64,000 bases of DNA, taken from NCBI RefSeq assembly GCF_904849725.1, contig NC_058522.1, positions 337,037,029 to 337,101,028 on the forward strand, in the 5' to 3' direction. Of this stretch, positions 11,589-23,747 are shown in pieces. Under the pieces are notes generated by a model. That model was not told the origin of the DNA. It searched no databases and worked only from the letters and a program-made list of their open reading frames with translations. The position numbers were made by a program, and so were the translations under genes. Positions within the stretch are counted from its first letter, which is position 1. Each line of letters starts with the position of its first letter. The DNA is from Hordeum vulgare subsp. vulgare (taxonomy: Eukaryota > Streptophyta > Magnoliopsida > Poales > Poaceae).

Positions 11589-14552
11589 TCTAGCGGACCG
11601 ACCCGAAAAGGTCAAGTCCTTATGTATCTATGCTATCCCTCGATCGTGGTAACACACATAGTACATCAATGTACATATCGAAGTTCAACCAGATTCTTTA
11701 TTACATAAAAAATCTTATATAGATTCATTATTACAATAATAAATTTGGCTGAAGTCCAACATTAGGTAAAACTAAAATCCTGTAGAAGCATTGAATGTAG
11801 TTGAGTTCATCCGACTCCAAGGGAAATGAATGATCATAGAACGGAGAACTTACTCCCCATTGGAAAATACCTCTGCAACATGATAAGTTGCATCCATGTA
11901 GCTCAACGTATTGAATATGCCGACAATTTACGGAGTGAACAAAATAAAAGTACTATCACTGTATATAATATGGCTGTGGTGGATCTATGTTTAAGTTTTT
12001 GCATACGAGATGATTTTTCCTACTTCAACAGATAATTCAAAGTGATTACTAAAAAGTTGACAATATTCATGAGATTTTTCCGCCAACTAAATTTCCATAA
12101 GCTGAAGTTATAGTTAAACCCGAATCATTTATATTAATTGTGTCGAGAGTTCCTGACAGTTCCAATTTCACAGGCTCAAGTTGTTCGTACCTGGGGACAT
12201 GGCTAATCGATTAGTTTGACACTCTGCAGAGGTTTTGCACAGTTTTCCCACAAGATTTAATACCTCATTTTATGTCCTCATACTACCTGGTGTTTAAGAA
12301 CACGGTGACTAGAACATGGTGTTCAGAGAGTTCCTTTTAACCGTTGTTAGTGCCAATCTAATCCTAGCTTTCTCATACATCTCGTAGCATTCTCCAGTTA
12401 GATTCACATCAAAGATCAACCAAGCTAGAGCCCATAATGGCTTGTGGCTGCACAGATAAGCTTAAGGTCTTGAAGTATTCATCCGTCTCTTTGAGCATGG
12501 GTGGAGGTTTCCTCATGATAACTGGCCTACTTCAGCTCACTAGGCAAATCGATCGGTATCCTAGGGTGCCTTCCAACCATTCCATTCAGAGGTACATTGA
12601 AATATTGTCTTGAAGTCTTCTGTCGTGAGGTTGTAGTCTTTACCAAGTATATTTCACGATCACATGTTCCATGTCTCACTCAACCAATCCCCGTCCACTC
12701 AAGTGTAGCATGAAAGTAAATTTATCGTTCCTAGGGCATATTAACAAGGTTTGTGGTTCCTACCTCATGATACAAATGAATAACAAATATCAATGTTACC
12801 TCCTTGAATGCATGGCGAGAAGATTAAATCTAATGCAATAAAAATCATGGGTATTGCAAAAACATGATGAAATTGATTTCCTAGATGACCTTGAAACTCT
12901 AAAGTCTCGTAGTAGCAAGATTCACACTCTACATGATATAACAAAGTAAATAATAACATAGATATGTAAGTGTACTACAACCAATAGGTAGATTAACAAG
13001 TAAACCTATAAAGAAAACATAAACATATATCAAAATATAATCCAAAAGAAAACTTCATAAAACTTAAAGAAAAAAATAAGTTGTTAACAAACAAATTAGA
13101 AATAACTTTATGATCTAAAAAATATATAAAAAATAAAATATAGTAGTTTTTTGTTAACTTAAAGTATTTTAGTAAATATTTCATTACCACAAAGATAAAT
13201 TGAAAAGGATTTATAGATCCGACGTTAACATGAAAACAAGATTTAACAGAAATTTGATTAAAACAATTTTAATTAATTACAAAATTGTGTTTCTCATAAC
13301 AGATGGAAATTTTAGTTCTATTAGATGGAAGTGGCCAAACATAATTTTTCAGAAAACAACTTTTATGTTTAATAAAACAAGCATAAAGAAGTTAGATTTG
13401 AAACTGAATAAAACAGAATATAAATAATTATCAAAAATAAATTTTAGTGTTTCTCAAGTGAAACGAAACTAATACAAACATTGGAAAAATAGTTAATCAA
13501 AAGGCTATTTTAATCATGAGTTATTAGCAAACAAAGTCCAAATCACATCTTAATAGATTTGAATTTTTAAAAGTTCAAACTTTTTTGGTAATAACACAAA
13601 CTACACATTTTTGTGAAACTACTACAATTGGAATCGCTCAGAAACTATATTAAACCTAAGAGACATTGACAAAACAAAATTAGAAACAAATATGTAAAAG
13701 AAAATTAAAACAGTAAAAGATAATGCGCTAAAGAACGACGAGGGCCACGTGGCTACTTGTGATCTTAGCCTAGCCGATAATTGCAGATGTGACGATGGTG
13801 GGTGGCTCTGGCAACTTAGAGCATGAGGGAAGGAAACTCCGGTGAAGTCGATGATGACAGATAGTGTAGGGTGGTGCGGGCGGCACCTCCGGCGGTCGAG
13901 GAAGTAGTCGGGATGATGCGAGCAACAATGGTGACCAAGTAGGTGATGATGGCGGGGGTTGGGGGTGACCGGAGGAAGAAGGGGGGCATCAATGGCGACG
14001 GCGAGGTTCTGGAAGCTCGAGCGAGAAAAAGGAACGAGGAGGAAGAGGGGAGGCACAGATCCATAGGACGGTGGGACCCATGCGTCAGCGGAAAAGAAAA
14101 CTGGAAAGAGCGGCTACCCGATCCGGAGTTGATTCGGAGAGGGGGTGTTGCTGGATAGGTTGTCTACTGGTGGGCCTAGGATTCATCTAATTTAAAATAG
14201 AAATAGTTTTCCTTTTTAAATAATAGAGAAAAAAAGAGAGATTAAAAAAAAAATAAAAAATAACATAGGTATATTATATAAAAAATCTTAGAATTTTCCA
14301 TATAAAACTATGAATTATTTTTTAGACACAAAGAAAATACTTTAAAAAAATGTACATTTTTGACAATCCCATAAAGACTAGGATTTTTATTTTATTTCCT
14401 TTTGCACATCTTTTCTGTTTTTGATTTCAAACTCTTTTCAAACATTGCTCTCTAAATTTATGGGTCATGTTTCCTTCACTCTTTATTTCATTATCACAAA
14501 AGTGAGAGTATTCAAACTCAGAAATAAAAATGGATTCAACTAAAAACTTACA
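11589..14552 (-). repeat. Unit A long terminal repeat (about 3.0 kb)
   Basis: The segment aligns along its whole length with 15383-22423 (unit B) once the solo LTR in B is removed. On the minus strand it starts TGTAAG, ends near ...GGTCCGCTAGA, and is followed by the primer-binding motif, so I read it as a 5' LTR. It includes an AT-rich half (12970-13700) and a GC-rich patch (13740-14160) that generates long meaningless ORFs. No host exon is convincing: the GC-rich patch is repeated in unit B with frame-disrupting differences. Confidence 0.6.
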
Positions 14553-14676
14553 AGTACTTAAAATGACAGTTGAGAGTGATAATGAAAAGATAATAAAAAA
14601 TCCAAATGGTTTATTTCATTTGTATCCATTTTTAATCCATTTTTAATCAAGGGGAGTGATAAATAAAAACTACAAG
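14553..14676. other. Junction DNA between units A and B
   Basis: This AT-rich stretch of 124 bp is not shared between the units. I see no polypurine tract for a minus-strand element. It probably contains the breakpoint of the event that placed the two units head to tail. Confidence 0.4.
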
Positions 14677-15382
14677 TCCTTTGGCAAGCTATAACTTCAA
14701 TTCCTCGAGTTTTTTTTCCTGAAGAACGCTCATCTCACCCTCATCTTCATAGTGGGATTCCGTAAGTTCATCTTTGAGCTCTAGTTCATGAAGCATTACT
14801 TGCTTGACCTTCTTTGTGCATTGGTGCATTTGTCTATCTAGGGTAGTGATATGCACCTCCAGTTCTAGGATAGAGGAGATGATGGTGTTATCATTCCTGC
14901 TGTAGATGATTTTTCCATCTCGCCTTTGATGGAAAACCATGATCAAATGTAATGCAAAGAGATCTTTATTTTATCCTCTTGAAAACGCCCAAATGCACAG
15001 TGAGCAGCAAAACTCCTACCGATGATCTAGGTGGGAGAAACAAATTAAAAGTCTATTGGATCCTTGATCTTTCAAAAAGTTCTTCGGGAATGTGAACTTT
15101 AATCCTCCAGCATGGGTCTTCCGCAATGATCTCTATGTGAGTCCCTACATTGGTGTGCAGAGCTATCTCGAGAAACTTGACGGCTTGCACAAGTTGCTTT
15201 CCAAATGGGATCGTCTCATCGGGCTGGCAAACTCTATGATAAGTTGAAATGTTGAAATCGGTGAAGAGTTAGAAATGAGCATATGAGAGTGTAAAAGCCT
15301 TTCGAAAAATAATTTTATTCCTAAGGTCTTTCCAATTCTAGTGGTCATGTTGTGCAGTCACCATGTGTTGTGATACCATACC
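14677..15382 (-). pseudogene. Unit B internal region with unknown coiled-coil-like ORF
   Basis: An 85-codon open stretch (14689-14946, minus strand) reads from MIMVFHQRRDGKIIYSRND through ELEVHITTLDRQMHQCTKK to a Glu/Lys-rich end, suggestive of a coiled coil. Upstream, in a shifted frame at 15020-15190, is VGTHIEIIAEDPCWRIKVH. The same pieces are in unit A. The protein family is not recognised. Its place beside a primer-binding motif (15363-15378) and an LTR suggests a gag-like ORF of a non-autonomous LTR retrotransposon. The left end stops abruptly at 14677, whereas the A copy continues, so this copy is truncated. Confidence 0.5.
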
Positions 15383-15578
15383 TGTAGTGGACCGACCCGA
15401 AAAGGTCGAGTCTCTATGTATCTGTGATATCCCTGGATCGTGCTAGCACACATAGTACATCAATTTACATATTGAAGTTCAACCACATGCATTATTACAT
15501 CGAAAACCTCATACAGATTCATTATTACTATAATAAATTTGGCTGAAGGCCAACACATGACGTAAAACTAAAATAGTG
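15383..15578 (-). repeat. Unit B LTR, inner part
   Basis: The LTR starts TGTAGTGGACCGACCC on the plus strand directly after the primer-binding motif. It aligns with 11589-11774 of unit A and is interrupted at 15579 by a solo LTR. Confidence 0.6.
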
Positions 15579-18500
15579 TGTCACATCCCTCCAACCCTAA
15601 CCAAAGCATAGCATTGTGCTCATATCTTCTTTGCATTGCATCCAAGAAAATTTCATCAAGATCCAAGCAAGTGGTGAAGCAAAACTCAATAAACCCTAGC
15701 CACTTCTCAAATTCAAAGAAATTCCAAACTTGTTCAAATCAATGAACCCAAAATGGCCTCAAGAAAAGTTCAACTTTTCTGATAACTCATGAAAACAAAT
15801 AATCAGGGAAGAGAACTATTTTTAAAACACATTTGGCATTTTATTTAAATTCAAAAAGCTACTGAATTCAAGTTTAAATTTGAATTCAAAAACTTTAAGT
15901 TTTCAAAAATGTTGAAAACTTCAGGAATGGTTGGAAATATTCCAACTATTATTTTGGTGTGTTCAAAATAATTTTATAAACTGTTTTGGAGCTCAAATAA
16001 ATAGCAATTCAAAATAGTTAGCAAATCAGAAAACAAAACAAGAAAAATGCAAAACACTTACCTGTCGCTTACCTGGCCCAGGCCGAGCTCCCTTGTCGTC
16101 TTCCTCCTCGCCAGTAGCCAGCAGGAGGTGGCGGCCGCGACGCTCGACGCCTCCACGCACCTCCCTGCTTGCCTGGAAGTCCTGGTGCGCTGGCAAGACG
16201 AGGATAACCTCCCCGAGCACGTCCCTATCCATCCCCGCGGCCCATTCCTCCCCTCTCCTCCCAGTTTCTCTGTTCCCCCCTGCCGCCATTGACAGGAGCT
16301 CGAGCTCGAGCTGCCCGAGCCCTCTAGCCACAGGTTCTTCCCCCCGAGTGCTCCATCCGCTCCGCCTCAACACGCTGGACGTCCCTGCCAAAGAAGAAGA
16401 CCCCCCGAGCCCTGCAACACCCACGGCACCGTCGTCTTCAAGCTTTGGCCGCCGGCGATCTTCGTTGGATTCGTCGCCCACAGCGCCTCCCCGAGCCGTC
16501 TAAGCCCTCCACTGCACTTCCCATGAGATTGCACTCATTCCCCCTCTTCTTCCCCTCGGTTTCATGCCCCCTAGCCACTTGACCGACGAGCCCGAGCTCC
16601 GGCCGTCGCCTCAGCTCGTCGCCGGTGACCTCCGGTCATTCCCAGCCCTCCCTGAGGCCAGTACTAGATGAGGCCGAGCCTAGGGATCCTCCCAGTGCTC
16701 TCGGCTCTCGATCCCGAGCACTACAGCTAACTCCAGTGACTCTCCGGCAGAGATCCGCCGCGGATCTAGTCGCCGCCGGTCAGTTCCGGCAGGATCTGAC
16801 CTGGCCCCGCTAATCCACCCATTTAAATGCTAATTAGTCACTGACCAGTGGGCCCAGGCACAAGTCAAACGCAATCAGGGGCTGGTCAGCGCGGGATTAT
16901 TCCTATGAGGCTGACTAGTGGGTCCCCCCTGTCGGGTTTGACCAGACCAGGTCAGCCGATGGCTGACGCCATGCTGATGTGAGCCTGACGCAATAAGTAG
17001 TTTTCTGAATTAAAAGAATTCCAAAAAATGCCCAAAACTTCTAAAAATCGTAGAAATTAATATGTAACTCCAATGAAAATAATTTATATATGAAAAAGTA
17101 TCAGAAAAATCCAAGGAATCTGAATATGTCATTTTCAAACATGTTTGAAAATGTTATTGGACCAAACATGTAAAATAATGAATAGGTTAAATTTAATAAA
17201 TTCTTTGGAGATGGAATTTGAAAATCATTTGAATTCCACTTCAAATGCTATGATCAAACATTGTTCAATCACAACCAGCAACTTAACATATCATTCCCAT
17301 GTATGTTAAAAACATGTTGATCTGAGCATCAAGTCGAATCAATTAAAATGGTATTCGAGAATACCTTCTTTGAAGTGATATTTGAATCTGATTCAAATCA
17401 ACTTCAAACTTAATAAATGATAGCTACATTAGCATACCACCTTGCATCCTCATGCCATGCTCATGCATCATTTTTTTGCATATGATTGTTATTGATTGAT
17501 GTCATTTCTTTCGGTAGGCTCCGCTCCTCCGGATTCCACCGAATATCCGACTGACGGATATTGTCCCTCCTCTGAGCAACAAGGCAAGCAACCATTTTGA
17601 TCATCCCGATAAATCCCATGTTCTCGCGCCTGAACTTACTTATTGCATTAGGATTAAATGTTTCAAATTCTTTTGCCACGTTAGTTGAACCCACTTCCTT
17701 TGCATGACCTGTCTTTGTCACAGTAAATAGTTGAACCTTGCAACCTAGCATACCTGGTAGTTGCTTGAGGCATGATGTGCCTTATCCTGCTATGCATGCT
17801 ATGCTTAGAGTTGTGTATGGTCTGTCATCTGGGAGATGAACAGAACTGTGAGAATGTGTTCAGTAAGTAAAGGTTGTGTGTTGAACCTGATTTGGTAAAG
17901 GTACCGGTGAAAGGCTATGTAGGAGTACATGGCGGGTTGTTTCATTGGAACCGTCCTTAGGAACTGCGTTCCGTGTATGTAATCCAAGACGAGATACTAC
18001 CGCATGCTGGGCCCTTAAATATGACCCCGCTCGACTTATTAATCGCCTAGTACTCGGTCCAAGAGTTGCAAGTAGTTCCTGGTGTTTATAGTCATGCTGG
18101 AGGCCGTGCATAGCGCTGACCCGAGAGGTGGGCTGTGATGCGGTAGGCAATGGCACGGTGTACCAAGTGGCACCCGGATGGTGGGCTTGGGAACCCTGCG
18201 CACATCGTTTGGGGCCATGGCGGAAACCTCGGCCTGACTTCCGTGCGGGTTACCCTCAGATAGGCGATAGACCTGGACTAAGTATTAGCGTGGTTAACGG
18301 TCGTCGCCGACTCCCTCGCTGGGCTTCCGCTTGAAGGTTGCCGAGGTGCATGACGTGCACATGGCGATAAGTGGCGAGAGTGTGTGTGAAGAAGTACACC
18401 CCTGCAGGGTTATGATCTATTCGAATAGCCGCGCCCGCGGATATGGACTACTTGGAGACATATGTTGTTCATAGATAACTTTAATGGCTACTCATAAAAT

Positions 18501-19586
18501 TGTCAAGATAAGCGTGAGTGTCGTGGACGGCATTTCCGTATGGAGACAGAATGATTCCACGATGGAGTATTGTTGTGGTGTTAGTGGACTCGTGTGCGAG
18601 AAATCAATGTTGTCAAAAATTATTTTTAAAATGCAAGTTGTCTAGCCACGAGTCAACTGCTGGCTTTCCGCATGAAACCCCATAATTCCTTATTGATACA
18701 TTGCATGAGTAGATAGTTATCCTAAAGTCTTGCTGAGTACTCTTGTACTCATGTTTGCTTAATATTTGTTGCATAGGTTGTTAATGACCCTAATGGAGGG
18801 TTCTTCCTAGACATCGACAATGACGAGTAGCTGGTATCCCAGCTATGATCTGGCCCTAGGGTGGGTCTGTAGTATAGTTAGGCCATGTGCCTTCTAGTTT
18901 CATCTGTCTGTACTCAGACAGTTTATCTACTTCCGCTGGCTTGTAACTTGAATGACTGTTATGATGGGTCGTGAGACCCCTACTGTGTAATATTATGTGT
19001 GAGGCTCTTCCGAGCGTTTTAAATAAACCTTGTATGTTTATGGTTATGTTGTGATGCCATCGATGTATCTATACATATTGGTATGCCATGCGTACGTGTC
19101 TCGTACTTGATATGTATGGGGTTCGATTACCTAGCCGTAGGCTTTAGTAGCATTCCATACGGGGAAATGCCCCTTTGTGATCCAATGAGCCATGGTAGTT
19201 CGCTACTCCTCCGGACACATTGGTTGACCGACATGTGTCCTTCTTAGCTGCTGTGTCTGTCCCCGTTGGGGAAATGTCACGCGATGTAATGGGGTCCTTG
19301 TAGCTTGGTACGACTCGTCTACATTCGCTGGTGACCGACACCTGCTTTGCTGGGTCATGTATGCTTGTCCCTGTGCGGAACTGCGACTTTGGTTTATGAC
19401 TAGACATGTCGATCCGGGTTCTTTGTCATTGGATTGCTAGCAACGCAATTGCATACGCGAGTCAAAAGGCGCAAACGGTCCCGGCTAAGGTAAGGCTGCA
19501 GCCGTGGGGATAACCATGCGTGAGACCGCAAAGAGATGCGATGTGTTACAGGCTGGATTCCTATGGCTTAGGATCGGGGTCCCGAC
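15579..19586 (+). mobile_element. Solo LTR (4.0 kb) of an E4-type gypsy chromovirus
   Basis: The segment begins TGTCACATCCC and ends GGGGTCCCGACA. Its reverse complement matches the E4 LTR (38032-42065) from TGTCGGGACCCCGATCCTAAG onward. No internal domain is present, so it is a solo LTR. The flanks are TAGTG (15574-15578) and TCGTG (19587-19591), a target duplication with one mismatch. Unit A provides the uninterrupted paralogous site near 11780 (ACTAAAATCCTGTAGAAGC). The GC-rich centre (16080-16830) gives long ORFs on both strands that I regard as non-coding. Confidence 0.88.
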
Positions 19587-19591
19587 ATCGT

Positions 19592-22423
19592 GTAGAAGCA
19601 TTGAAGGTAGTTAAGTTCATCCGACTCCAAGGGCAATCACTGAGCATAGAACGTAGAACTTACTCCCCATTGGAAAATACCTGTGCAGCATGATAAGTTG
19701 CATCCATGTAGGTCAACATATTGAATATGCCGGCAATTTATAGAGAGAACAAAATAAAAGTACTATCACTATATGCAATATGGTTGTGGTGGCTCTATGT
19801 TTAAGTTTTTGCATACAATATGATTTTTTACTACTTCAACAAATAATTAAAAGTAATTACTAAAAAGTTGACAATATTCATGAGATGTTTCCGCCAACCA
19901 AATTCCCATAACCCAAAGTTATAGTTAAAATTGACTCATTTATATTAATTGTGTCAAGAGTTCCTAATAGTTCCAATTTCAGAGGCTCAAGTTGTTCGTA
20001 CCCGGGTACATGGCTAATTGATTAGTTTGACACTCTGCACAACTTTTGCGCAGTTTACCCACAAGATTGAATACCTCATTTTATGTCCTCACACTACTTG
20101 GTATTTAAAACACGATGACCAGAACATGGTTTTTCACAGAGTTCCTTTTAACCATTGTTAGTGTCAATCTAATCCTAGCTTTCTTCTAGATCTCGTAGCA
20201 TTGTCCAGTTAGAGTCACATCAAAGATCAACCAAGCTAGAGCCCATAATGGCTTGTGGCTGCACAGGTAAGATTATGATCTTGAAGTATCCATTTGTCTC
20301 TTTGAGCATGTGTGGAGCTTTCATCATGATAACTGTCCTACATCAGATCACTAGGCAAATCGATCTGTATCCCAGGGTGCCTTTTAACCATTCCATATGG
20401 AGGTACATTGAAATATTGTCTTGAAGTCTTGAATCTTGAGGTTGTAGTCTTGACCAAGTATATTTCACGATCACAAGTCACATGTATCACTTAACCAATC
20501 CCCGTCTACTCAAGTGTAGCATGAAAGTAAATTTATCGTTCCTAGGGCATAGTAACAAGGGTTGTGGGTTCCTACCTCATGATACTACTCAATAACAAAT
20601 TTCAATGTTACCTCCTTGAATGCATGCTGGGAAGATTGAATCTAATGCAATAAAAATCATGGCTATTGCAAAAACATGATGAATGTGATTTGCCTCGATG
20701 ACCTTGAAACTCTAAAGACTCATAGCAGCAAGCTTCGCACTCTAGATGATCTAACAAAGTAAACAATAACGTATATAAGTAATTATACTTCAACCAATAG
20801 GTAGATTAACAAGTAAAACTACAAAGAAAACATAAAAAAAATCAAAATAAAATCCAAAAGAAAACTTCATAAAACTTAAAGAAAAAAATAAGTTGTTAAC
20901 AAACAAATTAGAAATAACTTTGTGATCTAAAAAATATAACAAAAAATAAAATATAGAAGTTTTATGTTAACATATAGTAAATATTTCATTATCAGGAAGA
21001 TAAAGTGAAAAGGTTTTGTAGATCCGACGTTAAGATGAAAGTAAGATTTATAACAAATCTGATTTAAAAATGTAATTGATTACAAAATTGTGTTTCTGAT
21101 AACTAATTGAAATTTTAGTTCTATTAGATGGAAGTGGCCAAAAAATATTTAATAAAATAACTTTTCTTTTCAATAAAACAAGCATAAATAAGTCATATTT
21201 GAAACTGAATAAAACAAAATAAAAATAATTATCGAAAATAAATTTTAGTGTTTCTCTAGTTAAACAAAACTAATACAAAACATTGGCAATAATAGTTAAT
21301 CAAAAGGCTATTTTCATCATTATTTATTAGCAATCAAATTCCAAATTAGATCTTAATAGATTTGAATGTTTAAAAGTTCAAAAATTGTTGGTACTAACAG
21401 AAGCTACACATTTTTGTGAAACTAATGCAATTGAAATCGCTTGAAAACTATATTAAACCTAAGAGACATTGACAAAACAGTATTATAAACAAATCTGTAA
21501 AAGAAAATTCAAATAGAAAAAGATAATGCGCTAAAGAACGGCGAGGGCCACGTGGCTTGTTGTGACTAGAAAAAATATGACCGAAACAGGGAACCAAGCT
21601 GCTAACCGAGGCTAAAAAATCTTTCATGGCATAAGTGATATAATCCTAACCAATCATTGCAGATCTGACGATGGTGGGTGGCTCCGGTGACTTAGAGCAT
21701 GGGGGAAGGAAACTCCAGTGAGGTCGATGATGATAGAGAGTGTAGGGTGGTGTGGGCGGCGCCTCCGGTGGTCGGGGAAGTAGTCGGGATGATGCGAGCA
21801 ACAATGGTGACCAAGTAGGTGGTGATGGTGGGGGTTGGGGTGATCGGAGGAAGCAGGGGGCAACAATGGCTGCGGCAAGGTATGGGAATCTCGAGCGAGC
21901 AAAAGGAAAGAGGAGGAAGAGGGGATGCACTAATCCGTAGGATGGTGGGACCCATGCGTCGATGGGAAAGAAAACTCGCAAGGGCGGCTACCCGATCCAA
22001 AGTTGATTCGGAGAGGGGTGTTGCTAGTTATGTTGTCTACTGGTGGGCCTAGGGTTCGTCTAATTTAAATAAAAATAGCTTTTATTTTATATTATAGAGA
22101 AATAAAAAGAGAGATAAAAAATAAAATTAAAAAGTAACATAGGTATATTGTACAAAAAATCTTAGAATTTTCCAAATAAAAGTAAGAAATATTTTTCACA
22201 CACAAAGAAAATACTTTAAAAATATACATTTTTGACAATCCCAAAAAGACTAGGAATTTTATTTTATTTTCCTTTGGACATCTTTTCTTTTTTTATTTTC
22301 AAACTCTTTTTAGACATTGCTCTTTAATTTGACGGGTCATGTTTCCTTTACCCTTTATTTCATTATCACAAAACTGAGAATATTTAAACTCTGAAGTAAT
22401 CATGGATTAAAATGGAAATCACA
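19592..22423 (-). repeat. Unit B LTR, outer part
   Basis: This continues the unit B LTR beyond the solo LTR and aligns with 11775-14552 of unit A, including the AT-rich section and the GC-rich patch (21650-22030). The match fades near 22423, after AATCACA, which would be the LTR terminus (TGTGATTTCC on the minus strand). Confidence 0.6.
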
Positions 22424-22446
22424 TACTATAACGGGGGATAAGCTTT

Positions 22447-23694
22447 TGATGATGAGTTAGTTGCTCAAGTACTTAGAGATTTGCCACCAAATACCCTCAA
22501 CCACTTTCCCGGTTCCATTTGTCCAAAACCTTATAGTTAAGCTCGGTCACACCGAAACAATGCTATCCAGACCTGCTGAATCAACAAAGACACAGCCATA
22601 AAGCCAAACCCTAGAAACTCGGAGAAACTGAGATAGCTTCAGTACCATCGATGTGTAGTTACCAAATTGTCGTAATTGGTTGATTTCATCTAAGAATCTT
22701 TGAGATGAACCATCCAGAATTATCGAAACATGGAAACGGCTTAAGCCATCACAAAGTGGCCTTGCTGAGTGGATTCGTTCGCCCCCCTCCCCCCGAAAAG
22801 ACAAAAGTTGGAACCTTTTGCATTGATCGGTCCCATTGAGATTTCTTGTGAGTGTCACTCAGTTGTGCATGAAGTTGTAACATTTGGATTTTTGGTGAAG
22901 GCTATATATACACATCCATTATGATCTACTCTTAGAGAGAGCAACAAGGACGAAGCACACACCTTCATATCCATTTTCTTATAGAGAACCACCTAGTCAT
23001 GTGTGGAGATCAAGGGCATCCATTCCTACCATAATATCCTTGATTTCTAGCCTCCCGAAGTTGCTTTCCACCCAATCCTTATCTTCTACCAAGCCAAATT
23101 TTGGGAGAATGATTGAGTGTTGAGGAGACTATCGCTTGAAGCGAAAGAGCAAGGAGTTCATCATCGTCACAAGATGTATTACCTTTTGGAGAGAGTGTCT
23201 CCTAGATTTGTTAGGTTTCGATTGGGAGCCTCCAAATTGTGTGGAGTTGAACCAAGAAGTTTGTAAGGGCAAGGAGATTGCCTACTTTGTTACGATCTAC
23301 CACGAGTGAGGCTAGTCCTTCGTGGGCATAAGCCATGATGGCATAGACAAGGTTGCTTCTTCGTGGAACCTTCGTGGGTGTAGCCCTGCATGGACTTGCA
23401 CAACTTTACCCTCCATGTTTTGAAGTTACCATCAACGTGGACGTACAATATCACGACCTATCATAACCACGTCAAAAACACCATGTTTTAATTGCATTTT
23501 ATTTCTCCGATCCTTTCTTTACATACATGTACAATGTATCTACTTTACAGTGCTCAACTCCTAGACTTGCATGTGTAGGGTGTTGCTTGACACGATAGTA
23601 TTGCCAAAACTTGCCTAAAACTAAAATTGGGAAAATAAGTTTTTATTACATCAAGTAATCTAATCACCCCTCTGGACATACTCTCGATCCTACA
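22447..23694 (+). repeat. E2: 5' LTR of a Ty1/copia element
   Basis: This plus-strand segment leads into a primer-binding-like site and a copia-type gag. It carries CTATATATAC at 22899-22908 as a TATA box and ends ...CCTACA at 23694. The outer boundary near 22447 (TGATGATGAG) is an estimate, because the second LTR is not in the window. The T-rich end and the phrase AAATTGGGAAAATAAG resemble the LTR-to-gag junction of a common cereal copia family. Confidence 0.55.
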
Positions 23695-23696
23695 AG

Positions 23697-23708
23697 TCGC
23701 ATCACGGC
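23697..23708 (+). other. E2 primer-binding site, degenerate
   Basis: TCGCATCACGGC matches 8 of 12 positions of the initiator-Met tRNA complement TGGTATCAGAGC. It lies directly after the LTR and 40 bp before the gag start. Confidence 0.5.
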
Positions 23709-23747
23709 TTTGGTCTCCATTGCATTGGTTTCACAACCTATGAGAGT

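Noticed and set aside
13622..14160. Possible first exon and promoter of a host gene (GC-rich, minus strand)
   Set aside because: The same block recurs at 21646-22000 in unit B with frame-breaking differences, and both lie within an LTR-like unit. No splice-linked downstream exon could be read.
16026..16813. Long ORFs on both strands in GC-rich DNA
   Set aside because: Inside the solo 4-kb LTR. The matching part of the E4 LTR (40600-41530) has different frames.
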